Shown piece after piece: positions 16,011-23,620 of a stretch of 37,234 bases of DNA (positions are counted from its first letter, which is position 1; every line of letters begins with the position of its first letter). The notes beneath the pieces are model-generated. The model was not told the DNA's origin. It did no database searches and worked only from the letters and a program-made list of their open reading frames with translations. This stretch comes from Phycisphaerae bacterium (GTDB taxonomy: Bacteria > Planctomycetota > Phycisphaerae > Phycisphaerales > SM1A02). The position numbers and the translations under genes are program-made. The stretch spans positions 1-37,234 of the forward strand of contig NZFX01000074.1 in assembly GCA_002689385.1 (NCBI GenBank). Reading direction: 5' to 3'.

Positions 16011-17723
16011 TTAGAAGCCCATGCCAGGCATTCCGCCCATTCCCGGCATTCCGCCACCCATACCAGGCATTCCGCCGCCCATGCCAGGCATTCCGCCGCC
16101 CATGCCGCCCATTGGATCCATGCCGGCTGCACCTGCATCATCTTCGTCTGAAGGTGCACTTGTGATAATGCAGTCTGTTGAAAGAAGCATACAAGCTACC
16201 GAAGAAGCATTTTGCAATGCGCAACGATCAACCTTTGCTGGTGTCAACACGCCATCTTTTAGCAAGTCGCCATACTCGAGTGTCAATGCATTAAATCCGT
16301 TTGAACCACTCATTTCCAAAACCTTTGCAACGACAACGGTGCCTTTTGCACCTGCGTTGTCCGCGATAGTTTGCAATGGCAACGTTAGTGCATCTGCAAT
16401 AACTTCAAAGCCAACTTTTTCATCACCCTTTGCAGACTTGCGCGCTTTTTGCAACGCATCAAGCGATCGAAGGAAACTAACGCCACCACCAGGGACAACC
16501 CCCTCTTCAATTGCGGCGCGAGTTGCGTGCAACGCATCTTCTACGCGTGCCTTGCGTTCTTTAAGCTCCGCTTCAGTTGCTGCGCCAACATTGATTTGCG
16601 CAATGCCACCAGCTAATTTTGCGAGACGTTCTTGCAATTTTTCGCGATCGTAATCCGAAGAACTGTTTGCGATTTCAGCTCGAATACGTGCTATTCGCTC
16701 TTGAATTGCTTTTGAAGTACCAGCACCTTCCATGATGGTGGTTTCTTTGTTCGTAATTTCAATTTTCTTTGCTTGGCCAAGTTGAGTCAATGATATTTTT
16801 TCAATATCAATACCAAGGTCTTTCATGATTGCTTCGCCACCTGTGAGCACTGCAATGTCTTCAAGCATAGCTTTTCGACGGTCGCCGTATCCAGGGGCTT
16901 TAACTGCAGCAACTTGCAACACACCTCTCAATTTATTAATTACAAGTGTTGAAAGCGCTTCGCCTGTAATATCTTCTGCAATTATTAAGAGCGACTTTTT
17001 TGACTCCATAACTTTTTCAAGAAGTGGGACCAATTGTTTTGCTGAATCAAGCTTGTCTTCATAGATAAGCACAAGCGGCTTGTCGAGCACTGTTGACATT
17101 GCATCAACATCAGTAACAAAGTTTGGGCTCAAAAAACCACGGTCAAATTGCATGCCTTCAACGACATCGACAGTGGTGTCTAAACTCTTGCCTTCTTCAA
17201 CAGTAATGACGCCGTCTTTCCCAACTTTGGAAAATGCCTTTGCCATAATCTTACCAACTTCGGTATCGTTGTTTGCAGAAATCGTTGCGACTGCTTCGAT
17301 GTTGTCTTTTACTGATTGTGACATGTCACAAATGGAGGCAGTAACAACTTCAACCGATTTTCGAATGCCACGTACCATTGCGTTTGCATCACAGCCTGCT
17401 GCAAGGTGACGAAGTCCACTTTTAAAAATGGCTTCCGCGAGCACTGTCGCAGTTGTAGTTCCGTCGCCCGCATCATCAGAAGTTTTGGATGCAACTTCTT
17501 TTACCAGCTGTGCGCCTTGATTTTCAATTTTATCGCGAAGCTCGATCTCTTCTGCGACTGTTACGCCATCCTTGGTCACGGTTGGGCCACCCCACGCCTT
17601 GTCCAATACTGCGTTTCGCCCGCGTGGTCCTAATGTGGACTTCACTGCTGAAGCAAGTTTTTCGACGCCCTGCAACATTTTCTTACGGGCTTCAACATCA
17701 AATGCCAGTTCTTTTACTGCCAT
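16011..17723 (-). CDS. groEL1: 60-kDa chaperonin GroEL, with long GGMPGM tail
   Basis: Main chaperonin candidate, 570 residues. LGPRGRNAVLDKAWGGPTVTKDGVTVA, DDAGDGTTTATVLAEAIF and RVEDALHATRAAIEEG contain the nucleotide-binding and catalytic aspartates. The last 35 or so residues are tandem GGGMPGM repeats, longer than the usual GGM tail, seen in the DNA as near-identical 21-nt direct repeats at 16021-16115. AGGAG lies 9 nt upstream of the ATG. This is the first gene of the groE cluster and is preceded by a 247-nt control region with a predicted promoter and inverted repeat but no CIRCE sequence. Confidence 0.97.
   Translation of the reverse strand: MAVKELAFDVEARKKMLQGVEKLASAVKSTLGPRGRNAVLDKAWGGPTVTKDGVTVAEEIELRDKIENQGAQLVKEVASKTSDDAGDGTTTATVLAEAIFKSGLRHLAAGCDANAMVRGIRKSVEVVTASICDMSQSVKDNIEAVATISANNDTEVGKIMAKAFSKVGKDGVITVEEGKSLDTTVDVVEGMQFDRGFLSPNFVTDVDAMSTVLDKPLVLIYEDKLDSAKQLVPLLEKVMESKKSLLIIAEDITGEALSTLVINKLRGVLQVAAVKAPGYGDRRKAMLEDIAVLTGGEAIMKDLGIDIEKISLTQLGQAKKIEITNKETTIMEGAGTSKAIQERIARIRAEIANSSSDYDREKLQERLAKLAGGIAQINVGAATEAELKERKARVEDALHATRAAIEEGVVPGGGVSFLRSLDALQKARKSAKGDEKVGFEVIADALTLPLQTIADNAGAKGTVVVAKVLEMSGSNGFNALTLEYGDLLKDGVLTPAKVDRCALQNASSVACMLLSTDCIITSAPSDEDDAGAAGMDPMGGMGGGMPGMGGGMPGMGGGMPGMGGMPGMGF
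16021..16115. repeat. Direct repeats encoding the GroEL1 Gly-Met tail
   Basis: Near-identical copies of a 21-nt unit (plus-strand ATGCCAGGCATTCCGCCGCCC and variants) are arranged in tandem inside the 3' end of groEL1 and translate to GGGMPGM units. Such repeats can change in copy number by slippage, so tail length may vary among strains. Confidence 0.85.
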
Positions 17724-17792
17724 GAATATAATCTCCTAATCCTCAATCCAATCCCCAATCTGGGTGTGTATGAATCGAATCTTTCCTGTGCT

Positions 17793-17815
17793 GCTGACGG
17801 CACGATGCCTTCAGC
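17793..17815. promoter_or_regulatory. Inverted repeat at the groE promoter, candidate operator
   Basis: An imperfect palindrome with half-sites GCTGACGGCA and TGCCTTCAGC around a CGA centre (one mismatched pair). It starts 6 nt downstream of a predicted -10, that is, at the presumed +1, the position where CIRCE is found in HrcA-regulated groE operons. The sequence is unlike CIRCE (TTAGCACTC-N9-GAGTGCTAA). It could be a repressor site or an mRNA hairpin. Confidence 0.45.
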
Positions 17816-17820
17816 TTCCA

Positions 17821-17848
17821 TTTATATGTACAAATTCCGCACCAAAAA
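17821..17848 (-). promoter_or_regulatory. Predicted promoter of the groE cluster
   Basis: On the minus strand TATAAA (17826-17821) is a good -10; TTTTTG, a weak -35, lies 16 nt before it. The predicted leader to the groEL1 ATG is about 90 nt. No sigma32-like CTTGAA/CCCCAT pair was seen. Confidence 0.4.
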
Positions 17849-17865
17849 CACCCCCCCTGGCATGG

Positions 17866-17896
17866 TTATTCGCCAAATAATCGCTTTACTCGCCAA
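17866..17896. repeat. Two TTGGCGARTAA direct repeats upstream of the groE promoter
   Basis: The plus strand has TTATTCGCCAA at 17866-17876 and TTACTCGCCAA at 17886-17896, 20 nt apart start to start, about two helical turns. The location just upstream of the predicted -35 would suit an activator, but two copies may be chance. A further perfect inverted repeat, CTGCCA-CGA-TGGCAG, is at 17932-17946. Confidence 0.3.
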
Positions 17897-17970
17897 TAGC
17901 ACCGCCATGCGCCCTATTTACCCTTTATTTCCTGCCACGATGGCAGACCCAAATAAACTCCTGTGAGGAA

Positions 17971-18873
17971 TTAATTGATTCGGCGCAAGAGCTTGAGCAG
18001 CGCTGGTGGCGGCGTAATCAATGCATTTCGAATCCAAATGGTATTACGAACCATATACCCAAGTCCTATTACGATGAGAGATATACTCATCACCATAATA
18101 ATTAACCCAAGTAGGGAGAGGTTTGAATCTGGTAATGAAGCTCCAAGCATCGTTCTGCCAACAATAACAACTGCGAGCGCCGCTAGAAGGTCATTCATTC
18201 TCTGTCGGCTTCCTTGGGCTTGTCTAAAAGCACGACTCCGTTGCCCCAGGCGGGGCACTAAATTTTTAAATCCAGTAAAGACCACCCCTGCTGCAATTGC
18301 TGGAACACATGTATCAAGCAACATTGTTACGGTTGTAGACTTTGTACTTCCAAGCAACAACACAAATGAAATGGCAGACATACTTATTGCCCAAAAACAC
18401 AATCCAAAAAACGTCAGCACAATCCCCTTCCTGCACCCAACGAGTTCACTGATTTTGCACATTTTCATTATTGGTGCAAGGCAAACAATTGCAACAATCG
18501 ATAAAAACGAGGATACCCAAACCAAACTGTTCGCAGGAGTCGTGTGCACAAAATCAGGAACTGGAAGTGAGTTGGGTGACTTCGAGAGCATCGCAAGCAC
18601 GGCAGACATTACCGCGAGAAAGAAAAATAACACAACAGCAGTAAGATAATTGCCGACAATTTTTGGGTTATGTATTGGTTTCATTCTTCGTGAACTCGGG
18701 TCAATAACTTCAATGATCGTTAATCGAATTGGTTCACTGCATTCTGGGCAATCGCCATCAGCAGCAAGTTCTCGCAATTCATACCCACAACGTGCGCACG
18801 GCAAAGAGAGTGCAATTTGCATTTGGCTGAGGTCTGCTGCTATTGGGGATAGTTGTTTTGGGTCATTACTCAT
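17971..18873 (-). CDS. Zinc-ribbon multi-pass membrane protein of unknown function
   Basis: A 300-residue protein not assigned to a named family. A short cytoplasmic-looking N-terminus carries a zinc ribbon, C26-x2-C29 and C42-x2-C45, in CARCGYELRELAADGDCPEC. This CGYxLRxL...CPEC motif is frequent in planctomycete proteins (my recollection of the group). About six hydrophobic segments follow, for example at YLTAVVLFFFLAVMSAVLAML, WVSSFLSIVAIVCLAPIM, FFGLCFWAISMSAISFVLLL and LLGLIIMVMSISLIVIGLGYMV. It is divergent from the MoxR gene, with 71 nt between the start codons. Function unknown; a role in sensing or membrane-protein handling would be speculation. Confidence 0.75.
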   Translation of the reverse strand: MSNDPKQLSPIAADLSQMQIALSLPCARCGYELRELAADGDCPECSEPIRLTIIEVIDPSSRRMKPIHNPKIVGNYLTAVVLFFFLAVMSAVLAMLSKSPNSLPVPDFVHTTPANSLVWVSSFLSIVAIVCLAPIMKMCKISELVGCRKGIVLTFFGLCFWAISMSAISFVLLLGSTKSTTVTMLLDTCVPAIAAGVVFTGFKNLVPRLGQRSRAFRQAQGSRQRMNDLLAALAVVIVGRTMLGASLPDSNLSLLGLIIMVMSISLIVIGLGYMVRNTIWIRNALITPPPALLKLLRRIN

Positions 18874-18884
18874 TTCTATCTGCC

Positions 18885-18890
18885 ATTTTA
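18885..18890 (-). promoter_or_regulatory. -10-like TAAAAT before the zinc-ribbon membrane protein
   Basis: TAAAAT on the minus strand ends 11 nt before the ATG at 18873. There is no Shine-Dalgarno sequence in between, so a near-leaderless mRNA is possible. Confidence 0.35.
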
Positions 18891-18924
18891 TTCGCTCTGC
18901 ACCCTAGGGTTAATGTTGAGAGAC

Positions 18925-18933
18925 TGCTATACT
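18925..18933 (+). promoter_or_regulatory. Extended -10 (TG-C-TATACT) before the MoxR gene
   Basis: TGCTATACT at 18925-18933 ends 11 nt before the ATG at 18945. No TTGACA-like -35 is at the right distance and no Shine-Dalgarno sequence is present, which suggests an extended -10 promoter and a leader of about 5 nt. Confidence 0.5.
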
Positions 18934-18944
18934 CGTGCGCATAC

Positions 18945-19886
18945 ATGAACGACGCAACCATACAGAAATTACAAGATTTACGCCAAAACATTGCATCAGT
19001 GTACATGGGGAACACCCTCGCAATCGATCGTATCATCGTAACTTTACTTTCTAGGGGGCATATTCTTATCGAAGATGTACCAGGTGTGGGGAAAACCGTA
19101 CTTGCAAGCGCCGTGGCAAAGTCAATCAAAGGCACATTCGCGCGCATTCAATGCACTCCCGATTTACTGCCAAGTGACATCACGGGAGTGAGCATGATTG
19201 ACCGAACAAACACTGATTTTATTTTCCGAGAGGGTCCCGTCTTCAACAACATCATTGTTGCAGATGAAATCAATCGAACCACTCCAAGAACGCAGTCCGC
19301 GTTACTAGAAGCGATGAGCGAATGTTCAGTCACCGTTGATGGTGTAACAAGGCCGCTCCCGTCCCCGTTTATGGTTATCGCAACGCAAAACCCATACGAG
19401 TTTGAAGGCACATATTTTCTTCCTGAAAACCAGCTCGACCGGTTTCTTATGCGGATTCATTTGGGGTACCCTTCGCCAGATGATGAAACTCGAGTCATAA
19501 AACAGCAACCACTTCGAAACTCATTGCAGACGCTGCAGCCACTCATGTCCACTGATGAAGTCGAAGCATTACAAAAAAGTGTGGATGAAATCAAACTTGC
19601 TGATGAACTTGTTGAATATATTATTGCACTCGCAACAGCGACACGACACGCGGAAGATTTACGAGTTGGTATAAGCACACGTGGCGGACTCGCACTAGCG
19701 CAGGTGGCAAAAGCAACTGCACTCCTCAATGGACGTGACTATTGCATTCCTGAAGACATTGTTTCAAATGTATTGCCCGTTTGTGCCCACCGCGTTGTCA
19801 GCAGAACATACATGCATGATGGAGACACAAACGCGACACGGCGAATTATGCAACAAGTTCTTGAAACTGTGCCGAGTCCTGGGTAA
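18945..19886 (+). CDS. MoxR-family AAA+ ATPase
   Basis: A 313-residue AAA+ ATPase of the MoxR class, chaperone-like ATPases that usually mature or activate partner proteins with VWA domains. Walker A is EDVPGVGKT (about 43-51), Walker B is ADEINRTTPRTQSALLEAM, sensor 1 is ATQNPYEFEGTYFLPENQLDRF, and the C-terminal lid contains RVGISTRGGLALAQVAKATALL. The frame is open upstream to 18843, but those codons overlap the divergent gene and its promoter; I chose 18945 because homologues begin near this point and an extended -10 ends 11 nt before it. Typical MoxR operons carry DUF58 and VWA genes downstream. Here hpt follows on the opposite strand, so this copy is an orphan. Confidence 0.9.
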   Translation: MNDATIQKLQDLRQNIASVYMGNTLAIDRIIVTLLSRGHILIEDVPGVGKTVLASAVAKSIKGTFARIQCTPDLLPSDITGVSMIDRTNTDFIFREGPVFNNIIVADEINRTTPRTQSALLEAMSECSVTVDGVTRPLPSPFMVIATQNPYEFEGTYFLPENQLDRFLMRIHLGYPSPDDETRVIKQQPLRNSLQTLQPLMSTDEVEALQKSVDEIKLADELVEYIIALATATRHAEDLRVGISTRGGLALAQVAKATALLNGRDYCIPEDIVSNVLPVCAHRVVSRTYMHDGDTNATRRIMQQVLETVPSPG

Positions 19887-19949
19887 CAAAATGGTTTGTT
19901 TTCGGAAACGAAAGCTCAAAACCCTAAGGGTGTAGAGTAAAAATGCACA

Positions 19950-20480
19950 TTAGGGTGAAATGATTCCAATGTCAGGAAGGTTTCGGTAATAGCCATCGTA
20001 ATCCAAACCATAGCCAACAACAAACTCGTCTTCGATGTCGAATCCTACATATTCACACGGAACGTGCATGGCGGAATCTAGTTTTTTTCGCAACAGCACA
20101 CAGGACTGTATTGATCTTGGCTGTAATTGTTCGAGTTCAGTTCTTATTCGCGTCAGAGTTTTTCCAGAGTCAAGAATGTCATCAACAAGCAAAACGTGCA
20201 TGCCTTTAACTTCTGGAAGTTTACCGAGCATAGGGTCATTATTGCTTTTTGTGCTTTTACCGATATAACTACTCGCTGTCATAAGTTGAATTTGAATTTT
20301 CATAGGCAGGTGCCGCATTAAATCAGCAACAAAAATTAGACTGCCGGTCATGACTGCAACAAGTGCAATTTCATGTTCCCCAACATCTTCTAAGTTCTTC
20401 GTGATTGCTTCGCCAAGTTCGCGAACGCGGTCAGAAATTGCGCCTCGAGCAATCAAAATTTGATCAATATCTTGAATCAT
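19950..20480 (-). CDS. hpt: Hypoxanthine(-guanine) phosphoribosyltransferase
   Basis: Purine salvage enzyme joining hypoxanthine or guanine to PRPP. It has 176 residues, typical for type I PRTases of this group. The PRPP-binding motif VLLVDDILDSGKTL and the upstream loop VMTGSLIFVADLMRHL are clear, as is FDIEDEFVVGYGLDYDGYYRNLPDIGI near the C-terminus. AAGGA lies 10 nt before the ATG. It starts 3 nt after the mgtE stop on the same strand, so the two are probably cotranscribed, although no functional link is known beyond Mg2+ use by PRTases. Confidence 0.95.
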   Translation of the reverse strand: MIQDIDQILIARGAISDRVRELGEAITKNLEDVGEHEIALVAVMTGSLIFVADLMRHLPMKIQIQLMTASSYIGKSTKSNNDPMLGKLPEVKGMHVLLVDDILDSGKTLTRIRTELEQLQPRSIQSCVLLRKKLDSAMHVPCEYVGFDIEDEFVVGYGLDYDGYYRNLPDIGIISP

Positions 20481-20483
20481 TTT

Positions 20484-21908
20484 TTATATTCCTTGCATCC
20501 ATTGAAGTGTCAACCAAGCAAAACCAAGTAAAGTAGAAAACGCCACTGCGTCTGTAATCATAATCAAAAATATCGCCGATGCTTGCGCTGGGTCAGCACC
20601 AATTCGTTTCATAACGAGTGGAATAGCGGCACCAGTTAAGGTGCTAATACCCATCGATACTATCATTGCACACGCGAAAATAAGACCCAGACGAGTTTCT
20701 AAAGCACCATTTCCAAAGAGCCAGAGAAGCAACGCCACTATGCTGCCGATTGCTGTACCTGTGACTAGCCCAACGACAAGTTCACGTCGAATAAGTGGGA
20801 AAATTCTATCTGGCCGTACTTCGTCAAGCACAATGCCACGCAGGGTTACGGCAAGTGCTTGATGGCCTGCGTTGCCTGCAAGTGCGGCAATAAGTGGCAT
20901 AAATACCGCAAGAAGCGCGAATTCTTTAATCATCGATTCAAAACCAAGAACTACGTAGGTTGCAGGCAACATCATGACTGCCGAAACCAGCAGCCAAGGC
21001 ATACGCCCTTTGAGTTTTTCTCCAACTCCAGAGTAAACCGCTTCGCCGGCACCAGCGCCTACTGTTTTTTGTACGTCTTCCGTTTGCTCTTCTTCAATAA
21101 TGTCAATAACATCGTCTACCGTAATAATGCCAAGAAGCCGATCGCTTGCATCGACTACGGGAAGCATTTCGTATCCGTATCGATCAAACTCGCGTGCCAC
21201 TTGTTCACGATCTGTGTCACTGTGCACTGCTGCAACTTTATGTTCCATAATTTCAGAAACAGTTGCTTCTGAAAGTCCGATCAACAATGCACGCAAACTT
21301 ACCACGCCGACAAGCTTGTCGCTTTTGTCGATAACGGGTAAATCTTGCACATGTTCTGGCAGTTCCTTTTCTCGTAAAACTTCGACCACTTCTGTGATTG
21401 TCATTTCTTTGAAAAGCGAAACAAAATCAGTTGTCATAATACCCGCTGCAGATTCCTCTTTATAATCACAGAGTTGACGAAGTTTTCTCGCGTAGCCAAC
21501 CGGCATTGAAACAAATAATGGTTCGATGTACTCGACATCAAGTCCCCGAATAATACTGACAGCGTCATCCGGTGCAAGCAACGCTAGAAGCGTCGATGCG
21601 TATTTCGTCCTGCTATCTTCAGATAAATCTTCAATAATGGTAACCGCTAAGGGTACTTCCATTTCGGCAAGTGCATCCGCCGCCGATTGATCTTCCATTA
21701 ACTCAATGACTTCGGCAGCTTCATCATCTGGCAGATCTTCAAGTGTGTCAGCTGCATCAGCAGCTTTTTGTTTGGTCACCGCTGTTGCAAGAGCGAGAAT
21801 GTCAATTGTGTGTGACATCAAATCGGCAACATGCTCGTCCTCAACTGACACGGTTTCCGCCACTTCTACAAATGGCTCATCTTCAGAATGATGACGCCCA
21901 TCTGTCAT
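20484..21908 (-). CDS. mgtE: Magnesium transporter MgtE
   Basis: Mg2+ channel/transporter, 474 residues from the ATG at 21908. Cytoplasmic N domain (about 25-145) with repeats such as LEDLPDDEAAEVIELMEDQ, two CBS domains (about 150-270; AAGIMTTDFVSLFKEMTI and VSEIMEHKVAAVHSDTD), a connecting helix with FEEE-type acidic IDIIEEEQTE, and five transmembrane helices with MPLIAALAGNAGHQALAVTLRGI and RIGADPAQASAIFLIMITDAVAF, where the Asp of DPA is the pore residue. An upstream GTG at 21935 is in frame, but AAGGGG 9 nt before 21908 favours the shorter form. No M-box riboswitch was recognised in its leader. Confidence 0.93.
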   Translation of the reverse strand: MTDGRHHSEDEPFVEVAETVSVEDEHVADLMSHTIDILALATAVTKQKAADAADTLEDLPDDEAAEVIELMEDQSAADALAEMEVPLAVTIIEDLSEDSRTKYASTLLALLAPDDAVSIIRGLDVEYIEPLFVSMPVGYARKLRQLCDYKEESAAGIMTTDFVSLFKEMTITEVVEVLREKELPEHVQDLPVIDKSDKLVGVVSLRALLIGLSEATVSEIMEHKVAAVHSDTDREQVAREFDRYGYEMLPVVDASDRLLGIITVDDVIDIIEEEQTEDVQKTVGAGAGEAVYSGVGEKLKGRMPWLLVSAVMMLPATYVVLGFESMIKEFALLAVFMPLIAALAGNAGHQALAVTLRGIVLDEVRPDRIFPLIRRELVVGLVTGTAIGSIVALLLWLFGNGALETRLGLIFACAMIVSMGISTLTGAAIPLVMKRIGADPAQASAIFLIMITDAVAFSTLLGFAWLTLQWMQGI

Positions 21909-22112
21909 GAACGGGGCCCCTTGGTTGGAGAGCACTGCCCGCCCCTAGTAATCACGGCGAAACCAGATATAACAAGTACTTTTCCACATTTACGAGCAGA
22001 TTGAATTCGAAAAACGCGCCATGATTCGAGTGACAGGGAGGAATTGGGCATATCTAAAAAAACCTCTTTTTAAACGTAAGTCTATATTTTACAAGCATTT
22101 GCAACTGTTCAT

Positions 22113-22141
22113 TTGATTTAAAAACTGATTTATGGTAGGAT
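22113..22141 (+). promoter_or_regulatory. Predicted promoter of folC (near-leaderless)
   Basis: TTGATT at 22113-22118 and TAGGAT at 22136-22141 are separated by exactly 17 nt. TAGGAT ends 9 nt before the folC ATG, giving a predicted leader of about 3 nt. No Shine-Dalgarno sequence is present. Confidence 0.55.
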
Positions 22142-22150
22142 AGCACGGCT

Positions 22151-23593
22151 ATGGCTACTTCAAAGACAACAACAAAAAAGAAAACCGCAAAACCAGTTGC
22201 AAAAAAATCGGCCTCAAAGCGGACAAACACGAAAACAAGGGCAAAGACCGCGATAAAGACATTCTCGTCCGCTGTTTCATACCTGCTTGAGCAAACAGAT
22301 TTTGAGCGAATGCGAGTTGTCAAATATGACGAAACTACGTTTAAGCTTGACCGAATGCGCACATTGCTTGCCGCAATCGGCAATCCACAGGACAAGGTTC
22401 CGCTGGTTCATGTTGCTGGAACTGTAGGCAAGGGATCAACAGTTGCAATGCTCTCCTCGATGCTGCGTGGAAACGGGTACACCGTTGGCGAATATACATC
22501 ACCGCACCTGACTGACATTCGCGAGCGAATTGTTGTCAACAGCGAAATGGTTGACGAAGAAACATTCACCGTTCTGCTTAAAGAAGTAGTTGATGCAGCA
22601 AACAAAGAAAACTTGAATCCAACATTCTTTGAACTTATTACTGCCGTTGCTTTCAAACAGTTTGCTGACCAAGCAATTGACATCGCTATTATCGAAACCG
22701 GCCTCGGTGGTCGCCTTGACTCGACAAATGTGATCACACCGCTGGTAACACTCATTACAAAAATTGATCTTGATCATACGAATATACTTGGAAGCACTGT
22801 CGAAGAGATTGCACGAGAAAAAGCGGGAATTTTCAAATCTTCTGTCCCTGCAATCAGTGCGCACCAAACACCTGAAATTACTGAAATTCTGAAGGCCTGT
22901 GCAGAAGAAACGAAAACTGAAGTTCGCGTAATCGCAAACGACATTGAGTTTAGTGCACGCTTTGGTGGCGGTGCTGACGGCAAACAACAGACACGTATTT
23001 GTGTCATAACTGAAGAATCACAATACATGCACATCCCCGTACCGCTTCGTGGTGAACACCAAGCGACAAACTGTGCGCTTGCAATTTCTGCTGTTGACCA
23101 ACTCAAAAAGTTTGGGTTTACGTTCGAGGATCTCGCGTTGTACAACTCCCTTGCTGAAACGAAGATTGCTGGACGCATGGAAGTTGTCTGGCAACGTCCT
23201 CAAATTATTGTTGATGGTGCACACAACCCAATAGCACTGCAAACACTTATTAAATCAATAGGCGCGCACATCCCATACGACTCCATGATCTGTGTGTTTG
23301 GTTGCTGCCAAGATAAAGATGTCACAGGCATGCTGAACAAAATTGCTCTTGGTGCTGACAAAATTATCTTCACCAAAGCCAAGGGAAATCCTCGCGCTGC
23401 GGAACCAAAACAACTACAAAAACAATTCGCTGAAATCAGCGGCAAGATGACTCAAATTGCTGAAACGCTCCCCGAAGCTCTCGAAATTGCTGCACAAGCT
23501 GCAAGCCGAGAGGATCTCATTTGCGTTACAGGGAGTTTCTATCTTGTTGGTGACACCAAAAAGCATCTTGCGAAGATTGTAGCGAAAAAATAA
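22151..23593 (+). CDS. folC: Folylpolyglutamate/dihydrofolate synthase with basic N-terminal extension
   Basis: Mur-ligase-type ATP-dependent enzyme adding glutamate to folates (and possibly to dihydropteroate), 480 residues. P-loop VAGTVGKGSTVAML at 88-101, then GEYTSPHLTDIRERI, VAFKQFADQAIDIAIIETGLGGRLDSTNVI, and DLDHTNILGSTVEEIAREKAGIFK (the FolC signature), and VDGAHNPIALQTLIK in the C-terminal domain. The first 36 or so residues are an extra lysine/threonine/alanine-rich tail (MATSKTTTKKKTAKPVAKKS...), resembling histone H1-like or AT-rich-DNA-binding tails and absent from typical FolC. The ATG is fixed by the close promoter upstream. leuS starts 27 nt downstream. Confidence 0.93.
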   Translation: MATSKTTTKKKTAKPVAKKSASKRTNTKTRAKTAIKTFSSAVSYLLEQTDFERMRVVKYDETTFKLDRMRTLLAAIGNPQDKVPLVHVAGTVGKGSTVAMLSSMLRGNGYTVGEYTSPHLTDIRERIVVNSEMVDEETFTVLLKEVVDAANKENLNPTFFELITAVAFKQFADQAIDIAIIETGLGGRLDSTNVITPLVTLITKIDLDHTNILGSTVEEIAREKAGIFKSSVPAISAHQTPEITEILKACAEETKTEVRVIANDIEFSARFGGGADGKQQTRICVITEESQYMHIPVPLRGEHQATNCALAISAVDQLKKFGFTFEDLALYNSLAETKIAGRMEVVWQRPQIIVDGAHNPIALQTLIKSIGAHIPYDSMICVFGCCQDKDVTGMLNKIALGADKIIFTKAKGNPRAAEPKQLQKQFAEISGKMTQIAETLPEALEIAAQAASREDLICVTGSFYLVGDTKKHLAKIVAKK

Positions 23594-23605
23594 GAGTTCC
23601 TGCGG

Positions 23606-23611
23606 TATCCT
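23606..23611 (+). promoter_or_regulatory. -10-like TATCCT before leuS (leaderless-type)
   Basis: TATCCT ends 9 nt before the leuS ATG, within the 27-nt folC-leuS gap. No Shine-Dalgarno sequence is present in the gap. It may be an internal promoter; leuS could also be read from the folC transcript. Confidence 0.4.
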
Positions 23612-23620
23612 GTACCACTT

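Noticed and set aside
16021-16115. Tandem repeats considered as a CRISPR-like array
   Set aside because: The units are contiguous, have no spacers and encode the GroEL1 tail.
16021-16653. 210-codon plus-strand frame with PGIPP repeats
   Set aside because: It is the antisense of the GroEL1 Gly-Met tail and neighbouring sequence; the repeats are explained by the GroEL tail.
17724-17970. CIRCE element expected before groE
   Set aside because: No TTAGCACTC-N9-GAGTGCTAA or close variant is present.
19887-19949. Terminator between the convergent MoxR and hpt genes
   Set aside because: Only short pairings (TTTCG/CGAAA, ACCCT/AGGGT) are seen, without a following U-run on either strand.
21909-22110. 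M-box magnesium riboswitch expected before mgtE
   Set aside because: The leader lacks recognisable M-box conserved blocks and a terminator stem.
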